A DNA stretch of 57,307 bases, from assembly GCA_903890485.1 (NCBI GenBank), contig CAITBM010000124.1:1-57307 (forward strand). The letters are read 5' to 3'. Under the pieces are notes generated by a model. The model made no database searches and was not told where the DNA came from. It saw nothing but the letters and a program-made list of their open reading frames with translations. Shown piece by piece: positions 34,416-43,031 of this stretch (the stretch's first letter is position 1; every line of letters begins with the position of its first letter). The position numbers and the translations under genes are program-made. This DNA comes from an uncultured Opitutaceae bacterium (GTDB lineage: Bacteria > Verrucomicrobiota > Verrucomicrobiia > Opitutales > Opitutaceae).

Positions 34416-35424
34416 TGCATTTCCCTGCCTTCTGGCGAAGGGATTCCTCCAGGGTGACGATCTGTTCTGGGCGCGGCGAGAGGAGGGCGTCGCGCACTTT
34501 TTCCAGCGTGTTCAGCTTCATGTAGGGGCACAGGCGGCATCCGCCAATGAACGCCTTTTCAGGGGCCTCGACCTCGAGTCGCCCGACAAGGCCGCATTCC
34601 GTGAGCATCAGGAAATAGGGGGCCTGGGTCTGCTTCACGTACTTCATCATCGCCCCGGTGCTCCCGACAAAGTCTGAGGCGGCCGCAACCTCCCGGGTGC
34701 ACTCGGGGTGGGATACCACCTTTAGGCCCGGAAACTGGAGCCGGGCGGCGCCGATCTGGTCAACTGTGAACGTGTCGTGGACGATGCACGTCCCGTCCGA
34801 GGAGATCACTTCCTTGTTCACCCCGCGCCTCCTCAACTCATCCCTGAGGTTGTCGGCCATCAGGCGGTCCGGGACGAAGATCACCTGGGAGGCCGGCAGG
34901 CCGGCGACGATCGAATAGACGTTTCCGGAGGTGACGCACACGTCGGACTCGGACTTCACCTCGGCCGTGCTGTTGATGTAGCAGACAACGGTCGCACGGG
35001 GATAGAGCGCCTTCAGGCGCCTGACGCCGTCCGCCGTGATGGAGTCGGCCAGCGAGCAACCCGAGCCGCGGTCGGGGACGACAACTGTGGCCTCGGGGGA
35101 GAGTATTTTTGCCGTCTCGGCCATGAAGACGACCCCCGCGAACACGATCAGTTTCGCTCGGGAGCGCTTTGCCTCCAGACTCAGGTAGTAGGAGTCGCCC
35201 TTAAAGTCGCCGACCCCGTAGATGATCTCTGGCTCCACGTAGGAATGGGCGAGGATCACGGCATCCCTCTCCTTCTTCAGGCGGTTGATCTCCAGGGTGA
35301 GCGGGGCGATCTCAAGGCATGCCGCGAAGTCCCATTTCCGGCCGCGCGGGTCGCAGTCCACGTTCATGAGCGCGCGCAGGAGGCGTTCGGCCTCGATTTC
35401 GACGGGTGGGGAGACAGTTCCCAT
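34381..35424 (-). CDS. nadA: Quinolinate synthase A
   Basis: NadA condenses iminoaspartate with dihydroxyacetone phosphate to make quinolinate, using a [4Fe-4S] cluster. The 347-residue product carries the expected cysteines: VCYINSTAEVKSESDVCVTS, HPECTREV and GGCRLCPYMK, the last providing the third cluster ligand. HSYVEPEIIYGVGDFKGDSYY, near residue 60, is the substrate region. The ATG at 35424 gives family length; the open frame runs further to 35874 through unrelated sequence. It is separated by 67 bp from the upstream PfkB gene, so it may have its own promoter. Confidence 0.95.
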   Translation of the reverse strand: MGTVSPPVEIEAERLLRALMNVDCDPRGRKWDFAACLEIAPLTLEINRLKKERDAVILAHSYVEPEIIYGVGDFKGDSYYLSLEAKRSRAKLIVFAGVVFMAETAKILSPEATVVVPDRGSGCSLADSITADGVRRLKALYPRATVVCYINSTAEVKSESDVCVTSGNVYSIVAGLPASQVIFVPDRLMADNLRDELRRRGVNKEVISSDGTCIVHDTFTVDQIGAARLQFPGLKVVSHPECTREVAAASDFVGSTGAMMKYVKQTQAPYFLMLTECGLVGRLEVEAPEKAFIGGCRLCPYMKLNTLEKVRDALLSPRPEQIVTLEESLRQKAGKCIERMFALAPTN

Positions 35425-35491
35425 GGAACCACACGCTAGGGCGGGTTGGCGCCGTGTAAAGTGCCCGCCAAGGATTGGGCGGGCCTGTGCA

Positions 35492-36511
35492 TTAGCCCCG
35501 GGTGAGGTCCCAAAAACCGTGGGCGCGGCCGAAGGCGAGGCATTCCTCGAAGGGGCGCACCCCCTCCGAGCAGGTCGGGTGAAGGAGCGAGGCCGCCGCC
35601 GTGGATGCTCCAAGTTCAAGGGATTCCTCCATCGGCCATCCCTCGTGGATTCCAAACAGGACACCCGCGGCGAGAGCGTCGCCGGCGCCGACGGCGCACG
35701 AGATCTTTTCGGGCGGGACGCGAACGGAGGGCTGCCAGACCACGTTCCCGTCGCCTGAACACGCGCACGCACCCCTCGGAAAGTGGACGATCGCCCAACC
35801 GCGTACGCCCATCGTGATGAGCGCCCGCGCCGCGGCCTCGGCTGCTTTGGGGTCCAGGGAAGGGGAGTCGCCAATAACGATTCCGGTCAACTCACCGGCC
35901 TCGTACTCGTTTGCAAAAAGAACGTCGACCTCAGGCAATACGGGCGCCACCGAGCTGCCGAACCTCCCGCTTGCGGCGCTCACCAGGTCGAGCGCCGTGG
36001 TGAGTCCGGCCGTGCGCGCCCTTCGCAGTACCTCGGCTGCCCGGGGCTTCCCGTCGCCCCCGGCGGCGTCAAGCGAGTCGAGAAGCAGGAGGTAGCCCAG
36101 GTAGAGGATCCGGTCCTCCGAGCCCTCGAGGGCGAAGTGCTCGGGCCCCAGGAGCGCGTTGGCGCCCCGGTGGTGAAAGAAAGTGCGCCTTCCGGAACCG
36201 CGCACGGCCATCACGTCCGTGTAGCTGGTACTCAGGCCAGGCGCCGTCCGTAGTCCCTCGGTGTCGATCCCGCTCGACGCGCAGTCGGCGAGGATTGCCC
36301 GGCCATCGGCGTCGTCGCCAACCAGGCCGATCCCGCGGAGCGGGAAGGGGGCACGCATCCGCGAGAGGTCCTTGAGGATGTTGTAGGGGCCCCCGCCGTT
36401 TCCCGTGGTCTGGTCGATGATGTTGGCAAGGCCGTCCTGCGGCGGCCAGACGTCAACCGTCTTCACGTGGTCCCGGATCCAGTTGCCCGCGGCTATGATT
36501 CCTGAGCGCAT
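35492..36511 (-). CDS. PfkB-family carbohydrate kinase
   Basis: The 339-residue kinase of the ribokinase/PfkB fold has the early glycine region GNGGGPYNILKDL near residue 40 and ANEYEAGELTG. Near the C-terminus it has the catalytic signature CAVGAGDALAAGVLFG, whose aspartate is the base. PfkB proteins phosphorylate ketoses, nucleosides or hexose phosphates. It follows the lyxose isomerase-like gene by only 6 bp, and with the aldolase and oxidoreductase forms one likely transcript. It would phosphorylate the ketose made by the isomerase so that the aldolase can cut it. The sugar itself is not identified. Confidence 0.88.
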   Translation of the reverse strand: MRSGIIAAGNWIRDHVKTVDVWPPQDGLANIIDQTTGNGGGPYNILKDLSRMRAPFPLRGIGLVGDDADGRAILADCASSGIDTEGLRTAPGLSTSYTDVMAVRGSGRRTFFHHRGANALLGPEHFALEGSEDRILYLGYLLLLDSLDAAGGDGKPRAAEVLRRARTAGLTTALDLVSAASGRFGSSVAPVLPEVDVLFANEYEAGELTGIVIGDSPSLDPKAAEAAARALITMGVRGWAIVHFPRGACACSGDGNVVWQPSVRVPPEKISCAVGAGDALAAGVLFGIHEGWPMEESLELGASTAAASLLHPTCSEGVRPFEECLAFGRAHGFWDLTRG

Positions 36512-36517
36512 GGTTTC

Positions 36518-37090
36518 CTATTCGCTCACGAGGCGCACAGCTGCCGGCTCGTCCTCATCGATGCCCGGGAATCGGCCGACCGCCGGGTCCAGGAAAAAAT
36601 TGTCGTTCTGGTCGTCGTTGGCCGTCGAGACCTCCCCGATGACGCAGTCGCCCCCCTGGGGTGCGAACAGGTGCCACACCCCGGGAATGAGCGTGACGCG
36701 CGAGCCGGCGGCGAGGACCAGCGGCTCACCTGAGACGACCTGGACCTTAACGCCGTCCACCTGCACGGGGAACGATTGGCCCTCGCTTGCGCCCGTTCCC
36801 GGGCGGGCGGGCCAGAGCTTGAGCATCAACCTTCCCGACCTGCAGATGATGTCCTCCTTCTTCCTTGCGTGGCAGTGGCACGGGGTCGTTTGCCCGTCGC
36901 GTGCAAACATCAGCTTTTCACAGTACTCTGGCTCGGTGGCCAGGTTCACGAGCGTGAGCCCGAAGGCGTCGAAGTCGCCGAGGCCGAAGTCGGTGATGTC
37001 CCAGAGGGGTCGCGGCGGCAGGGCCCACCCGTTGCGGGTTAAACAGGCGAGGGCGTCGCGGTACGCGCGGTTGATTGCGGAGCGCCTCAT
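36518..37090 (-). CDS. D-lyxose ketol-isomerase-like cupin
   Basis: The 190-residue protein matches the D-lyxose/D-mannose isomerase cupin family (YdaE-like). The metal-binding residues appear in EYCEKLMFARDGQTTPCHCH, the strands KKEDIICRSGRLMLKLW follow, and late in the sequence comes LIPGVWHLFAP with GEVSTANDDQNDNFF. The metal site is usually manganese. These enzymes convert D-lyxose to D-xylulose and also D-mannose to D-fructose, so the substrate could be either or an unusual sugar. It begins 4 bp after the oxidoreductase gene and precedes the kinase by 6 bp, a tight arrangement suggesting translational coupling. Confidence 0.85.
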   Translation of the reverse strand: MRRSAINRAYRDALACLTRNGWALPPRPLWDITDFGLGDFDAFGLTLVNLATEPEYCEKLMFARDGQTTPCHCHARKKEDIICRSGRLMLKLWPARPGTGASEGQSFPVQVDGVKVQVVSGEPLVLAAGSRVTLIPGVWHLFAPQGGDCVIGEVSTANDDQNDNFFLDPAVGRFPGIDEDEPAAVRLVSE

Positions 37091-37094
37091 CGGG

Positions 37095-38234
37095 TCACCC
37101 CCTGAGGGCCACGACCGACTGCAACCGGTGGCTCTCGAGCGCCGCAGCCCAGAGCTCGTGGTGGGCCACGGCCTCGTCCGGCGTCGCGCACCCGAAGCGT
37201 TCCCCGAGGACTCCCTGGCGCTCGGCGAGGAATGCCGCCCACATCTGCATGAGGATATCGGGGAAACCCGGTTCGAAGATCGAGCCGGTGATGGTGCGGA
37301 AGGCCGTGTCGAATCCGAGATCGGTCTTCTCCCAAGTCTGCTCCTTGCCCCTGCGGTAGGTCCAGAACGTCTTGGGCTCCTTGGTCGAGTACCGAAAACC
37401 CGCCTCGGTCCCGAGGGCCTCGAAGATCCAGGTGTTGGTCTCCGTGGGCGCCATGCGCTTCATCTCGAGGGTCATCGGAACGGGTTCCCCCCCCAGGGTC
37501 ACCGTCGTGTGCAGGACGGCATTGTCCCAGGTGTCGCACGGGGCCGTGCCCCCTTTGCCGTCCGGCCGGGTCGTGTAGACCTTCTGGAGGTGGGCGTGGA
37601 CAAGGGTCGGCCTCCAGCCGAGGCGAAGCGGCAGGTGGGCCACGTGCAGGCCGAGGTCGTTCATGACGCCGGCCTCGCCGCACTGGGCGCTGCGGCGCTT
37701 CCAGTTGATCGGCTTGGAGGGATCCAGGTCGCTTGAGTGGAGGAACGCGGAACGGACCTCCAGAAGGCGCCCGAGTTGCGCGGCCGAGGCCATCTTGAAG
37801 GCCCTCCTTGCTCCGGGCAGGAACGGGAACTCCGATGAGACGCGAACGAATCGTCCCAGGCGCCGCGCCTCGTCCCGTATCCGGACGGCCGCCGCCAGGT
37901 CTATCCCGAAGGGTTTCTCGGCGAAGAGGTCCTTGCCCGACCTGACGACGTCCAGGTAGAGCGCCTCGTGCAGGTCGTGGGGCACGGCGACATAGACCAC
38001 GTCGATGTCGGCCCGGGCGAGAAGCGCGCGGTGGTCCGTGTCGAAATGCCTCACCGTGGGCACCTGTCGGAACCAGTCGAGGGCTGCCGCGTTCACATCA
38101 CACACGGCGCGGAGCTCCGGGGTCACCGGGCAGTCGAGCAGGGCGAACCAGCGGCCGAAGGCGCTCGCGACCTCGCGACCCATGAGCCCGGCCCCGATCA
38201 CTCCGACCCGGACCAATTGGCGCTCGGCGCTCAT
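37095..38234 (-). CDS. Gfo/Idh/MocA-family oxidoreductase
   Basis: The 379-residue NAD(P)-dependent oxidoreductase has the N-terminal Rossmann GVIGAGLMGREVASAFGRW and VYVAVPHDLH. The EKPF motif (DLFAEKPFGID) contains the catalytic lysine, and the C-terminal dimerisation domain begins near residue 150. Family members oxidise hydroxyl groups of sugars or inositols or reduce aldehydes. Its start overlaps the aldolase stop by 4 bp, so they are co-translated. In a sugar isomerase-kinase-aldolase set it could reduce the product aldehyde or oxidise the incoming sugar; which of these cannot be judged. Confidence 0.88.
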   Translation of the reverse strand: MSAERQLVRVGVIGAGLMGREVASAFGRWFALLDCPVTPELRAVCDVNAAALDWFRQVPTVRHFDTDHRALLARADIDVVYVAVPHDLHEALYLDVVRSGKDLFAEKPFGIDLAAAVRIRDEARRLGRFVRVSSEFPFLPGARRAFKMASAAQLGRLLEVRSAFLHSSDLDPSKPINWKRRSAQCGEAGVMNDLGLHVAHLPLRLGWRPTLVHAHLQKVYTTRPDGKGGTAPCDTWDNAVLHTTVTLGGEPVPMTLEMKRMAPTETNTWIFEALGTEAGFRYSTKEPKTFWTYRRGKEQTWEKTDLGFDTAFRTITGSIFEPGFPDILMQMWAAFLAERQGVLGERFGCATPDEAVAHHELWAAALESHRLQSVVALRG

Positions 38235-39061
38235 TTGAGGAATCCGAGGGCCTCGGCGGGCGACATGCCGTCGTGGACGACCGCCATCAGGGCCCGGGTG
38301 ATCTTGGCCGGATGCGGGTGCTGGATGATGTTGCGCCCGTAGACGATGCCGGAGGCTCCCTGCGCGATCAGCGCTGCCGTCCGAGCGAGGATCTCGGCCT
38401 CGGGCGCGCGACCGCCGCCGCGGACCAGCACCGGGATTCCGCCCGCGGTTTGCACCACCTTGTGGTAGACACTGACTTCGTCGGTCGGGTCCGCCTTGAT
38501 GATGTCGGCCCCTAGCTCCACGGCCTGCCTCACGAGCGGAATGATCTTCGCCGGGTCGCCGTCAACCATGTAGCCGCCCGCCTTCGCGTTGGGCTGGAAG
38601 ACCAGGGGCTCGATCATGAGCGGCATCCCGTAGTGGTAGCACTCGGGCTTGAGCTTGAGGATGTTGCGGATGCACTGGTCTGCGACCTCCGGCTCGTCGG
38701 GGATCGAGAAGAGGTTCACGACCACGCAGGTGGCGTCGAGCCTCACGGCCTGCAGGACGGGCTCCTCGATCATCCGCGAGAAGAGGGCCCTCGGCAGGCG
38801 GGTGCCGTAGACATTGGCGACGTCGGTCCTGAGCACGAGGGCCGGCTTCGGCCGGATGGGCAGCTTCTGAAGGTGGGCGGCCTGGCCCACCGTCAGCTGG
38901 ATCGCGTCGGGTGCGCTCTCGACCAGCGTGGCGACGGCCTTGGGAAGGTCCTCGATGCCGCTCAGAAACGCGCCCTCGTTGAAAAAACCGTGGTCAATCG
39001 CCACGTCGAAGCAGCGTCCGGTTTTGGGGTTGAAGAGGCGGTTTAGGCGGGCGGCTTTCAT
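38231..39061 (-). CDS. Class I aldolase, DeoC/LacD/FbaB (LsrF-like) superfamily
   Basis: The 276-residue TIM-barrel protein has the Schiff-base lysine in ADIIKADPTDEV near residue 187. It also has FDVAIDHGFFNEG near the start, QLTVGQAAHLQ, and the phosphate-binding end LVRGGGRAPEAEIL with GIVYGRNIIQHPHPAK. This end motif is typical of FbaB/LsrF-type enzymes that cleave or thiolyse phosphorylated ketoses. The ATG at 39061 fits the family; the longer open frame to 39160 is unlike it. It is first in a four-gene overlapping set and probably produces a triose phosphate and an aldehyde. Confidence 0.87.
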   Translation of the reverse strand: MKAARLNRLFNPKTGRCFDVAIDHGFFNEGAFLSGIEDLPKAVATLVESAPDAIQLTVGQAAHLQKLPIRPKPALVLRTDVANVYGTRLPRALFSRMIEEPVLQAVRLDATCVVVNLFSIPDEPEVADQCIRNILKLKPECYHYGMPLMIEPLVFQPNAKAGGYMVDGDPAKIIPLVRQAVELGADIIKADPTDEVSVYHKVVQTAGGIPVLVRGGGRAPEAEILARTAALIAQGASGIVYGRNIIQHPHPAKITRALMAVVHDGMSPAEALGFLK

Positions 39062-39178
39062 AGGGTTTGGGCCGGGTCGCAAAGGGCGGGAGCTGCAACG
39101 ATGCTCCTCCCTCCGGTGGCTTGGGCACAATGCCCAAATTTCCCCGGCATTGTCGACCAAATCGACGCGCGGGGGGAC

Positions 39179-41758
39179 CTAGGGGCGGGCGGGGGCTGCG
39201 GTGTAGCGGATCTCGCGGACCTCGATCGCCCCGGACACCACGCGCAGGAAGGGCTTCCCGTCGGCGACGCCGACGGTCCCGTACCCGGTCGCCGTGCTGA
39301 TGAAGCTCTTGAAGTCGCCGGGCTCGGGGGGAGAAAGGTGAAGGACCTTCTCCAGGGCATCGTAGCGCGCCCCGCTGAGCGCCTGGAGCAGGGCGTAGGA
39401 GGCCATCGCCCTCGCGTACCAGTGGCCCCACTCATACTCGTCGAAGGGGTTGCGCGTCCTCCCGTCATAGCGCGCCCTGCACGTGCGGACGATCTCGAGG
39501 CCCTCCTGGACCATGCCCATCATGATCATGTGCGAGGCGGCCTGGTACTCGATGCCGGTCCAGACCTCGTTCGAGTAGACGAAGGGCAGCGACGGCATGC
39601 CGCCGAGCGGCCAGGAGCACAGGAGCAGGCCGCCGTCCTTGCCGTTCGCGTAGGTCGGGCGCTGGGGATTGGCGTGCGCGGATAGGTCCGACTTGAAATT
39701 GTGGCGGTAGACCGACTTCAGGTGGCTGGCGACCTTGTCTCGGTCGAGGGCGTTTCCAAGCCCGCAGGCCTCGGAGAGCCATGCCCCGAGCACCCCGTCG
39801 GAAAGGCATCCGTTCCCGTACTGGTACTTGGGGCCCTCCTTCTCCAAGAGTTCCAGGGCCTCCTTCGAGTAGTGGCCCCCGTAGGACTTGCTGGCGGGGT
39901 CGTCGACCTTGGCGCAAAGCCCCTTCCACTGGGTCTGCTGGCGGTAGTACTGGCCGTTAAAGAGCTCGCGGTTGGCGCGCGCGCTTCCGCGGGCGAGAAG
40001 GTCCTCATAGGCCGAGACGTTGTCGCCCAGGGCCCTTCCCATGGCGACAGCCGCGCCGAGCGCCCCCAGGTAGAAGCTCGAGATCATCCCCGAGGGCCCC
40101 CAGAACTCGATGTCGTAGGTATTGTGCTGCGGCTCCTCGGGAAGGCCGCGGTGCTCGGGGTCCCAGGTCGAGATGCAGTAGTCCAGGCTTGCCCGCACCC
40201 GGGGCCAGAGCGCTTTCAGCCACGCCGTGTCCCCGCTGATTCTCCACTCGCGGTGGACCTTCATGATTCCTCCCAGCTGCCCGTCGGCGGCCGCGTAGAA
40301 GTCATGGGGGGCGGGCTGGATCGGGAGGGCCACCCGGAAATTCTGGTGTCCCCGGTCGTCCTGGGCCGCGCCGAACTCCGTCTCCCTGAGCGTGCGCTCC
40401 AGGGAGGGGAAAAGGTGGGCGATGGCCTGCGCATAGTTCCAGACGTGGGTGCAGGTTCCCGGCCCCTGGGCGTTGTCCTCGTCGCACCCCTCCCAGCCCC
40501 AGAGCCTCCCGTCGGCCTGGCGCATGACCGTCGGCGACTTCAGGATGCACAGGTTTGCCGCAACCGCCTCCACGGCCTCTGGCGCCAGGGTGCTGTCGAA
40601 GAAACAACCCGAGAATCGCTCGGAGCGCCTCCTGAGCTCGTAGTAGTTGTCCGTCCAGTAGGAGGAAAGCGCCTCGATCCCGGGAAAGCGGCCGGCGTAC
40701 CAGGGCCTGTAGTAGTCCGCGGGGTCGTAGGGCTTGGTCTCCGGGAACTGGACCATGGCGGAGATCCGCGAGGTCGGGACGTACCAGGCGAGCCTTAGCC
40801 GAATGGTCCGCACTTGGCCGGGGACCATGTGTAACGGGACGAAGAGCGAGGCTCCCGGCGGGGGCCCGCCGTCGGCGGGCGCCGGCCGGTCGAACGCCGC
40901 CCCCTGCTCCACGTCGCGCCAGGCCATCGTCACCGAATCAAACCATCCCCCGCGGAACCAGGCCAGGTTCACCCGGGCTTCGGGCTCGTCGACAGCGGCC
41001 GAGAACCAGGCCTCGCGCCGGCCCGCTGTCGAGCCGTTCCCGCCGTGGAGGGCGAACCCGCCGGGCAGGGCGCGGATCCCCTGGCCGGGTTCCGGGGGGG
41101 CGCCCCAGACCTCCTCGGCGAGGAAATTCTTTGCGTTGAACGAGAACACCGCGTCGATCTCGTCATGGCTGGTGTTGGTGAAGGTGTACTCGACCCCCGC
41201 CACCGGGAGGCTCGAGTTGTCGGGGTCGCCCGGCTCAAACGGGCTCCACCCGGTGATGCGCGCCGACACCGGCAGCGCCGGGTCCTCAAGCTCGACCCGG
41301 GCAAAAGGGAAATGGGCCCGGAAGGTCGCCCGGGTGAAGCGGGGGAGGCCGGCCCCCATCGGGGCCGTGCCGCTGGTGGCGTGCCTGCGCTCGTAGAGCT
41401 TCCAGCGGGGAACGGGGCCCTCCACGACGCGCGCCACCTTGCCGGGCCCCCCGATCGAGATGGCGGCAAACATTCCGGGCTCGTTCTGGATGGAGGGCTG
41501 GTGCCGGAGCGAGACATGGGTCAGGGCGCCGCTGCCCGAAAGGCAAACCGTGCCGGCCCCCATCCCTCCAAGGGGAAAGGCGACCTGCTCGAGGAACTCC
41601 CCCGAGTAGGTGAAGTCGGGGAGCCGCGGCTCGGCCACCGCGGCGGGGGTGGGGGCCTGGTCTTGCCCCTTGGACAGCGACGCGCCAACGGCCATGGCGC
41701 CGAGGGTGGCCACCGAGTTCCTGAAGAATTCCCTTCGGGCGATGAGTTTCTGGGGCAC
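39179..41758 (-). CDS. Glycoside hydrolase family 116 (GBA2-like), Tat-exported
   Basis: The 859-residue protein begins with GTG at 41758 and a twin-arginine signal: ARREFFRNSVATLGAMAVGA. It is then exported in folded form. The mature part has an N-terminal beta-domain (GGMGAGTVCLSGSGALTH) and a C-terminal (alpha/alpha)6 catalytic barrel with GWEGCDEDNAQGPG, CTHVWNYAQAIAH and TYDIEFWGPSGM. These segments match GBA2-type beta-glucosidases, beta-xylosidases and N-acetylglucosaminidases of GH116. Which linkage it cuts is unknown. The next gene in the same direction is the aldolase, 117 bp later. Confidence 0.88.
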   Translation of the reverse strand: MPQKLIARREFFRNSVATLGAMAVGASLSKGQDQAPTPAAVAEPRLPDFTYSGEFLEQVAFPLGGMGAGTVCLSGSGALTHVSLRHQPSIQNEPGMFAAISIGGPGKVARVVEGPVPRWKLYERRHATSGTAPMGAGLPRFTRATFRAHFPFARVELEDPALPVSARITGWSPFEPGDPDNSSLPVAGVEYTFTNTSHDEIDAVFSFNAKNFLAEEVWGAPPEPGQGIRALPGGFALHGGNGSTAGRREAWFSAAVDEPEARVNLAWFRGGWFDSVTMAWRDVEQGAAFDRPAPADGGPPPGASLFVPLHMVPGQVRTIRLRLAWYVPTSRISAMVQFPETKPYDPADYYRPWYAGRFPGIEALSSYWTDNYYELRRRSERFSGCFFDSTLAPEAVEAVAANLCILKSPTVMRQADGRLWGWEGCDEDNAQGPGTCTHVWNYAQAIAHLFPSLERTLRETEFGAAQDDRGHQNFRVALPIQPAPHDFYAAADGQLGGIMKVHREWRISGDTAWLKALWPRVRASLDYCISTWDPEHRGLPEEPQHNTYDIEFWGPSGMISSFYLGALGAAVAMGRALGDNVSAYEDLLARGSARANRELFNGQYYRQQTQWKGLCAKVDDPASKSYGGHYSKEALELLEKEGPKYQYGNGCLSDGVLGAWLSEACGLGNALDRDKVASHLKSVYRHNFKSDLSAHANPQRPTYANGKDGGLLLCSWPLGGMPSLPFVYSNEVWTGIEYQAASHMIMMGMVQEGLEIVRTCRARYDGRTRNPFDEYEWGHWYARAMASYALLQALSGARYDALEKVLHLSPPEPGDFKSFISTATGYGTVGVADGKPFLRVVSGAIEVREIRYTAAPARP

Positions 41759-41892
41759 TTGGGGTGGGGGATGGGGCGGGTCCAAGCTTAGGGACCCAGA
41801 GCGCATTTGTGCCGCAGAGGGGCCCCATGGCAAATGCTTTGGTCCTCTGCGCCTCCCGCCTGGGCTCCGGGCAGGGGGCTGTCGGGCGTCGC

Positions 41893-42969
41893 CTACTTCG
41901 GGGAGACCTCCATGTGGTACTTGTAGGTCCCGTCCACAAACTTCCCGTGGTCCACCGCTCCCACAAAAAGGCACCCGCGCTTAAAGCCTGAGGTAAACAT
42001 CGCCACCATGTTGGGCTGCAGCCCCTCGGGGTTCACCTCCACCGAGGTCACAGTTCCATCCGCAGCGACCTGGAACGTGGCGTCGATCTTGTAGACCTTC
42101 ATCGCGCGAAGCTTCGCCTCGTCGAGCGGGTTCCCGATCAGGACCGGGTCGCACTTGCCGTCGGCGTAGGCCACCGGCTGCACGGCCTTGGCGTAGTAGG
42201 CGCGTGCCCCCCATCCCTTCATGTCCTGGGGGCGCATGTGCTCAAGGAGCCCCGAGAACTTCGCGAATGTCGCCTTGACCTGCTCGTCCGTCTGGGACTC
42301 CGGCCCGAAGATGGGGACGCCGTCCCGGGTCATGACCACGATTCCGTAGAGGTTTGTGGGGATCGTCTTCTGCAGGGTGCGCATCTTCACCTCCTCGTGG
42401 AACTGCGTGTACATCCACTCGCCCTTGGTGTTCGTGGCGACGTCCATAAAATCCTGTATGGATTCCTGGGGGTGGCCGAAAACGACGCCCTGCACGAGGC
42501 CGGGAAATTCGGAGACCAGCTTCGAGTAGAGTGAGGGAGTCGAGCGGCTAAGTTCATCCCACGACTGCACCTTGTCGTCATTGGTGTAGAAGATGATGTA
42601 GAACTCGGGCTCGGGGCGCCCCTCCTCGTTGTCCCCTTCAAGGCTGTTGCCGTTGTAGTGCAGGAGGCGCCCGTAGAGCTCCGCGCTGACCTTGCTCTGG
42701 GCGTTCTTCCAGTCGGCCGCGCGCGGGGGGACGTCCTTTAGCCCGCGGTAGAAGCGGACGCAGTCCTCCGGGGTGAGAAGGTTGAGCGGCAGGAGCGTGC
42801 CGTCGTCAAAGAGGGCCCAGGGCCCGAGGATGTCCGAAGGGGCGGCCTCAAAGCTTTCTCCCTTCGCGTTCTTCCAGTGCTCGGACTTCGCGCTGGCGCT
42901 AGGCAGGAGGGCGCACGTGGCGGCAAGCGTTGCGATGCAGTATGCCAATCGGGGTAGTCTAAGGTTCAT
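41893..42969 (-). CDS. Unrecognised secreted protein upstream of the GH116 gene
   Basis: This 358-residue protein has a Sec signal peptide (MNLRLPRLAYCIATLAATCA, cleaved near SASA) and a mature region that I cannot assign to a family. Notable segments are WKNAKGESFEAAPSDILGPW, resembling a two-stranded SLA1-like start, EPEFYIIFYTNDDKVQSWDE in the middle and a C-terminal VTSVEVNPEGLQPNM with MEVSPK. The terminal region resembles TonB C-terminal-like or thioredoxin-neighbour periplasmic proteins only weakly. It lies upstream of the GH116 gene on the same strand, separated by 134 bp, so it may be co-regulated. Function unknown. Confidence 0.6.
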   Translation of the reverse strand: MNLRLPRLAYCIATLAATCALLPSASAKSEHWKNAKGESFEAAPSDILGPWALFDDGTLLPLNLLTPEDCVRFYRGLKDVPPRAADWKNAQSKVSAELYGRLLHYNGNSLEGDNEEGRPEPEFYIIFYTNDDKVQSWDELSRSTPSLYSKLVSEFPGLVQGVVFGHPQESIQDFMDVATNTKGEWMYTQFHEEVKMRTLQKTIPTNLYGIVVMTRDGVPIFGPESQTDEQVKATFAKFSGLLEHMRPQDMKGWGARAYYAKAVQPVAYADGKCDPVLIGNPLDEAKLRAMKVYKIDATFQVAADGTVTSVEVNPEGLQPNMVAMFTSGFKRGCLFVGAVDHGKFVDGTYKYHMEVSPK

Positions 42970-43031
42970 AACGGGGAATTATCGCGCATGCTAGCCCTCC
43001 TACGGGCCCCCGGCAAGGGGCAAGATAGCCC

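Noticed and set aside
34381-35874. N-terminal extension of nadA from 35874 (about 150 extra residues)
   Set aside because: The extra residues are proline- and arginine-rich without family similarity and lie over the PfkB gene; the ATG at 35424 matches NadA length.
35492-39061. Sulfoquinovose (sulfo-EMP) operon
   Set aside because: The kinase and aldolase classes fit, but the isomerase is a lyxose-type cupin, no GH31 or GH188 sulfoquinovosidase and no sulfonate transporter is present, and the oxidoreductase family differs. I kept only a generic pathway reading.
39179-41974. Longer GH116 start from 41974
   Set aside because: The extension overlaps the upstream secreted-protein gene and lacks similarity. 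The GTG at 41758 places a clean twin-arginine signal at the N-terminus.
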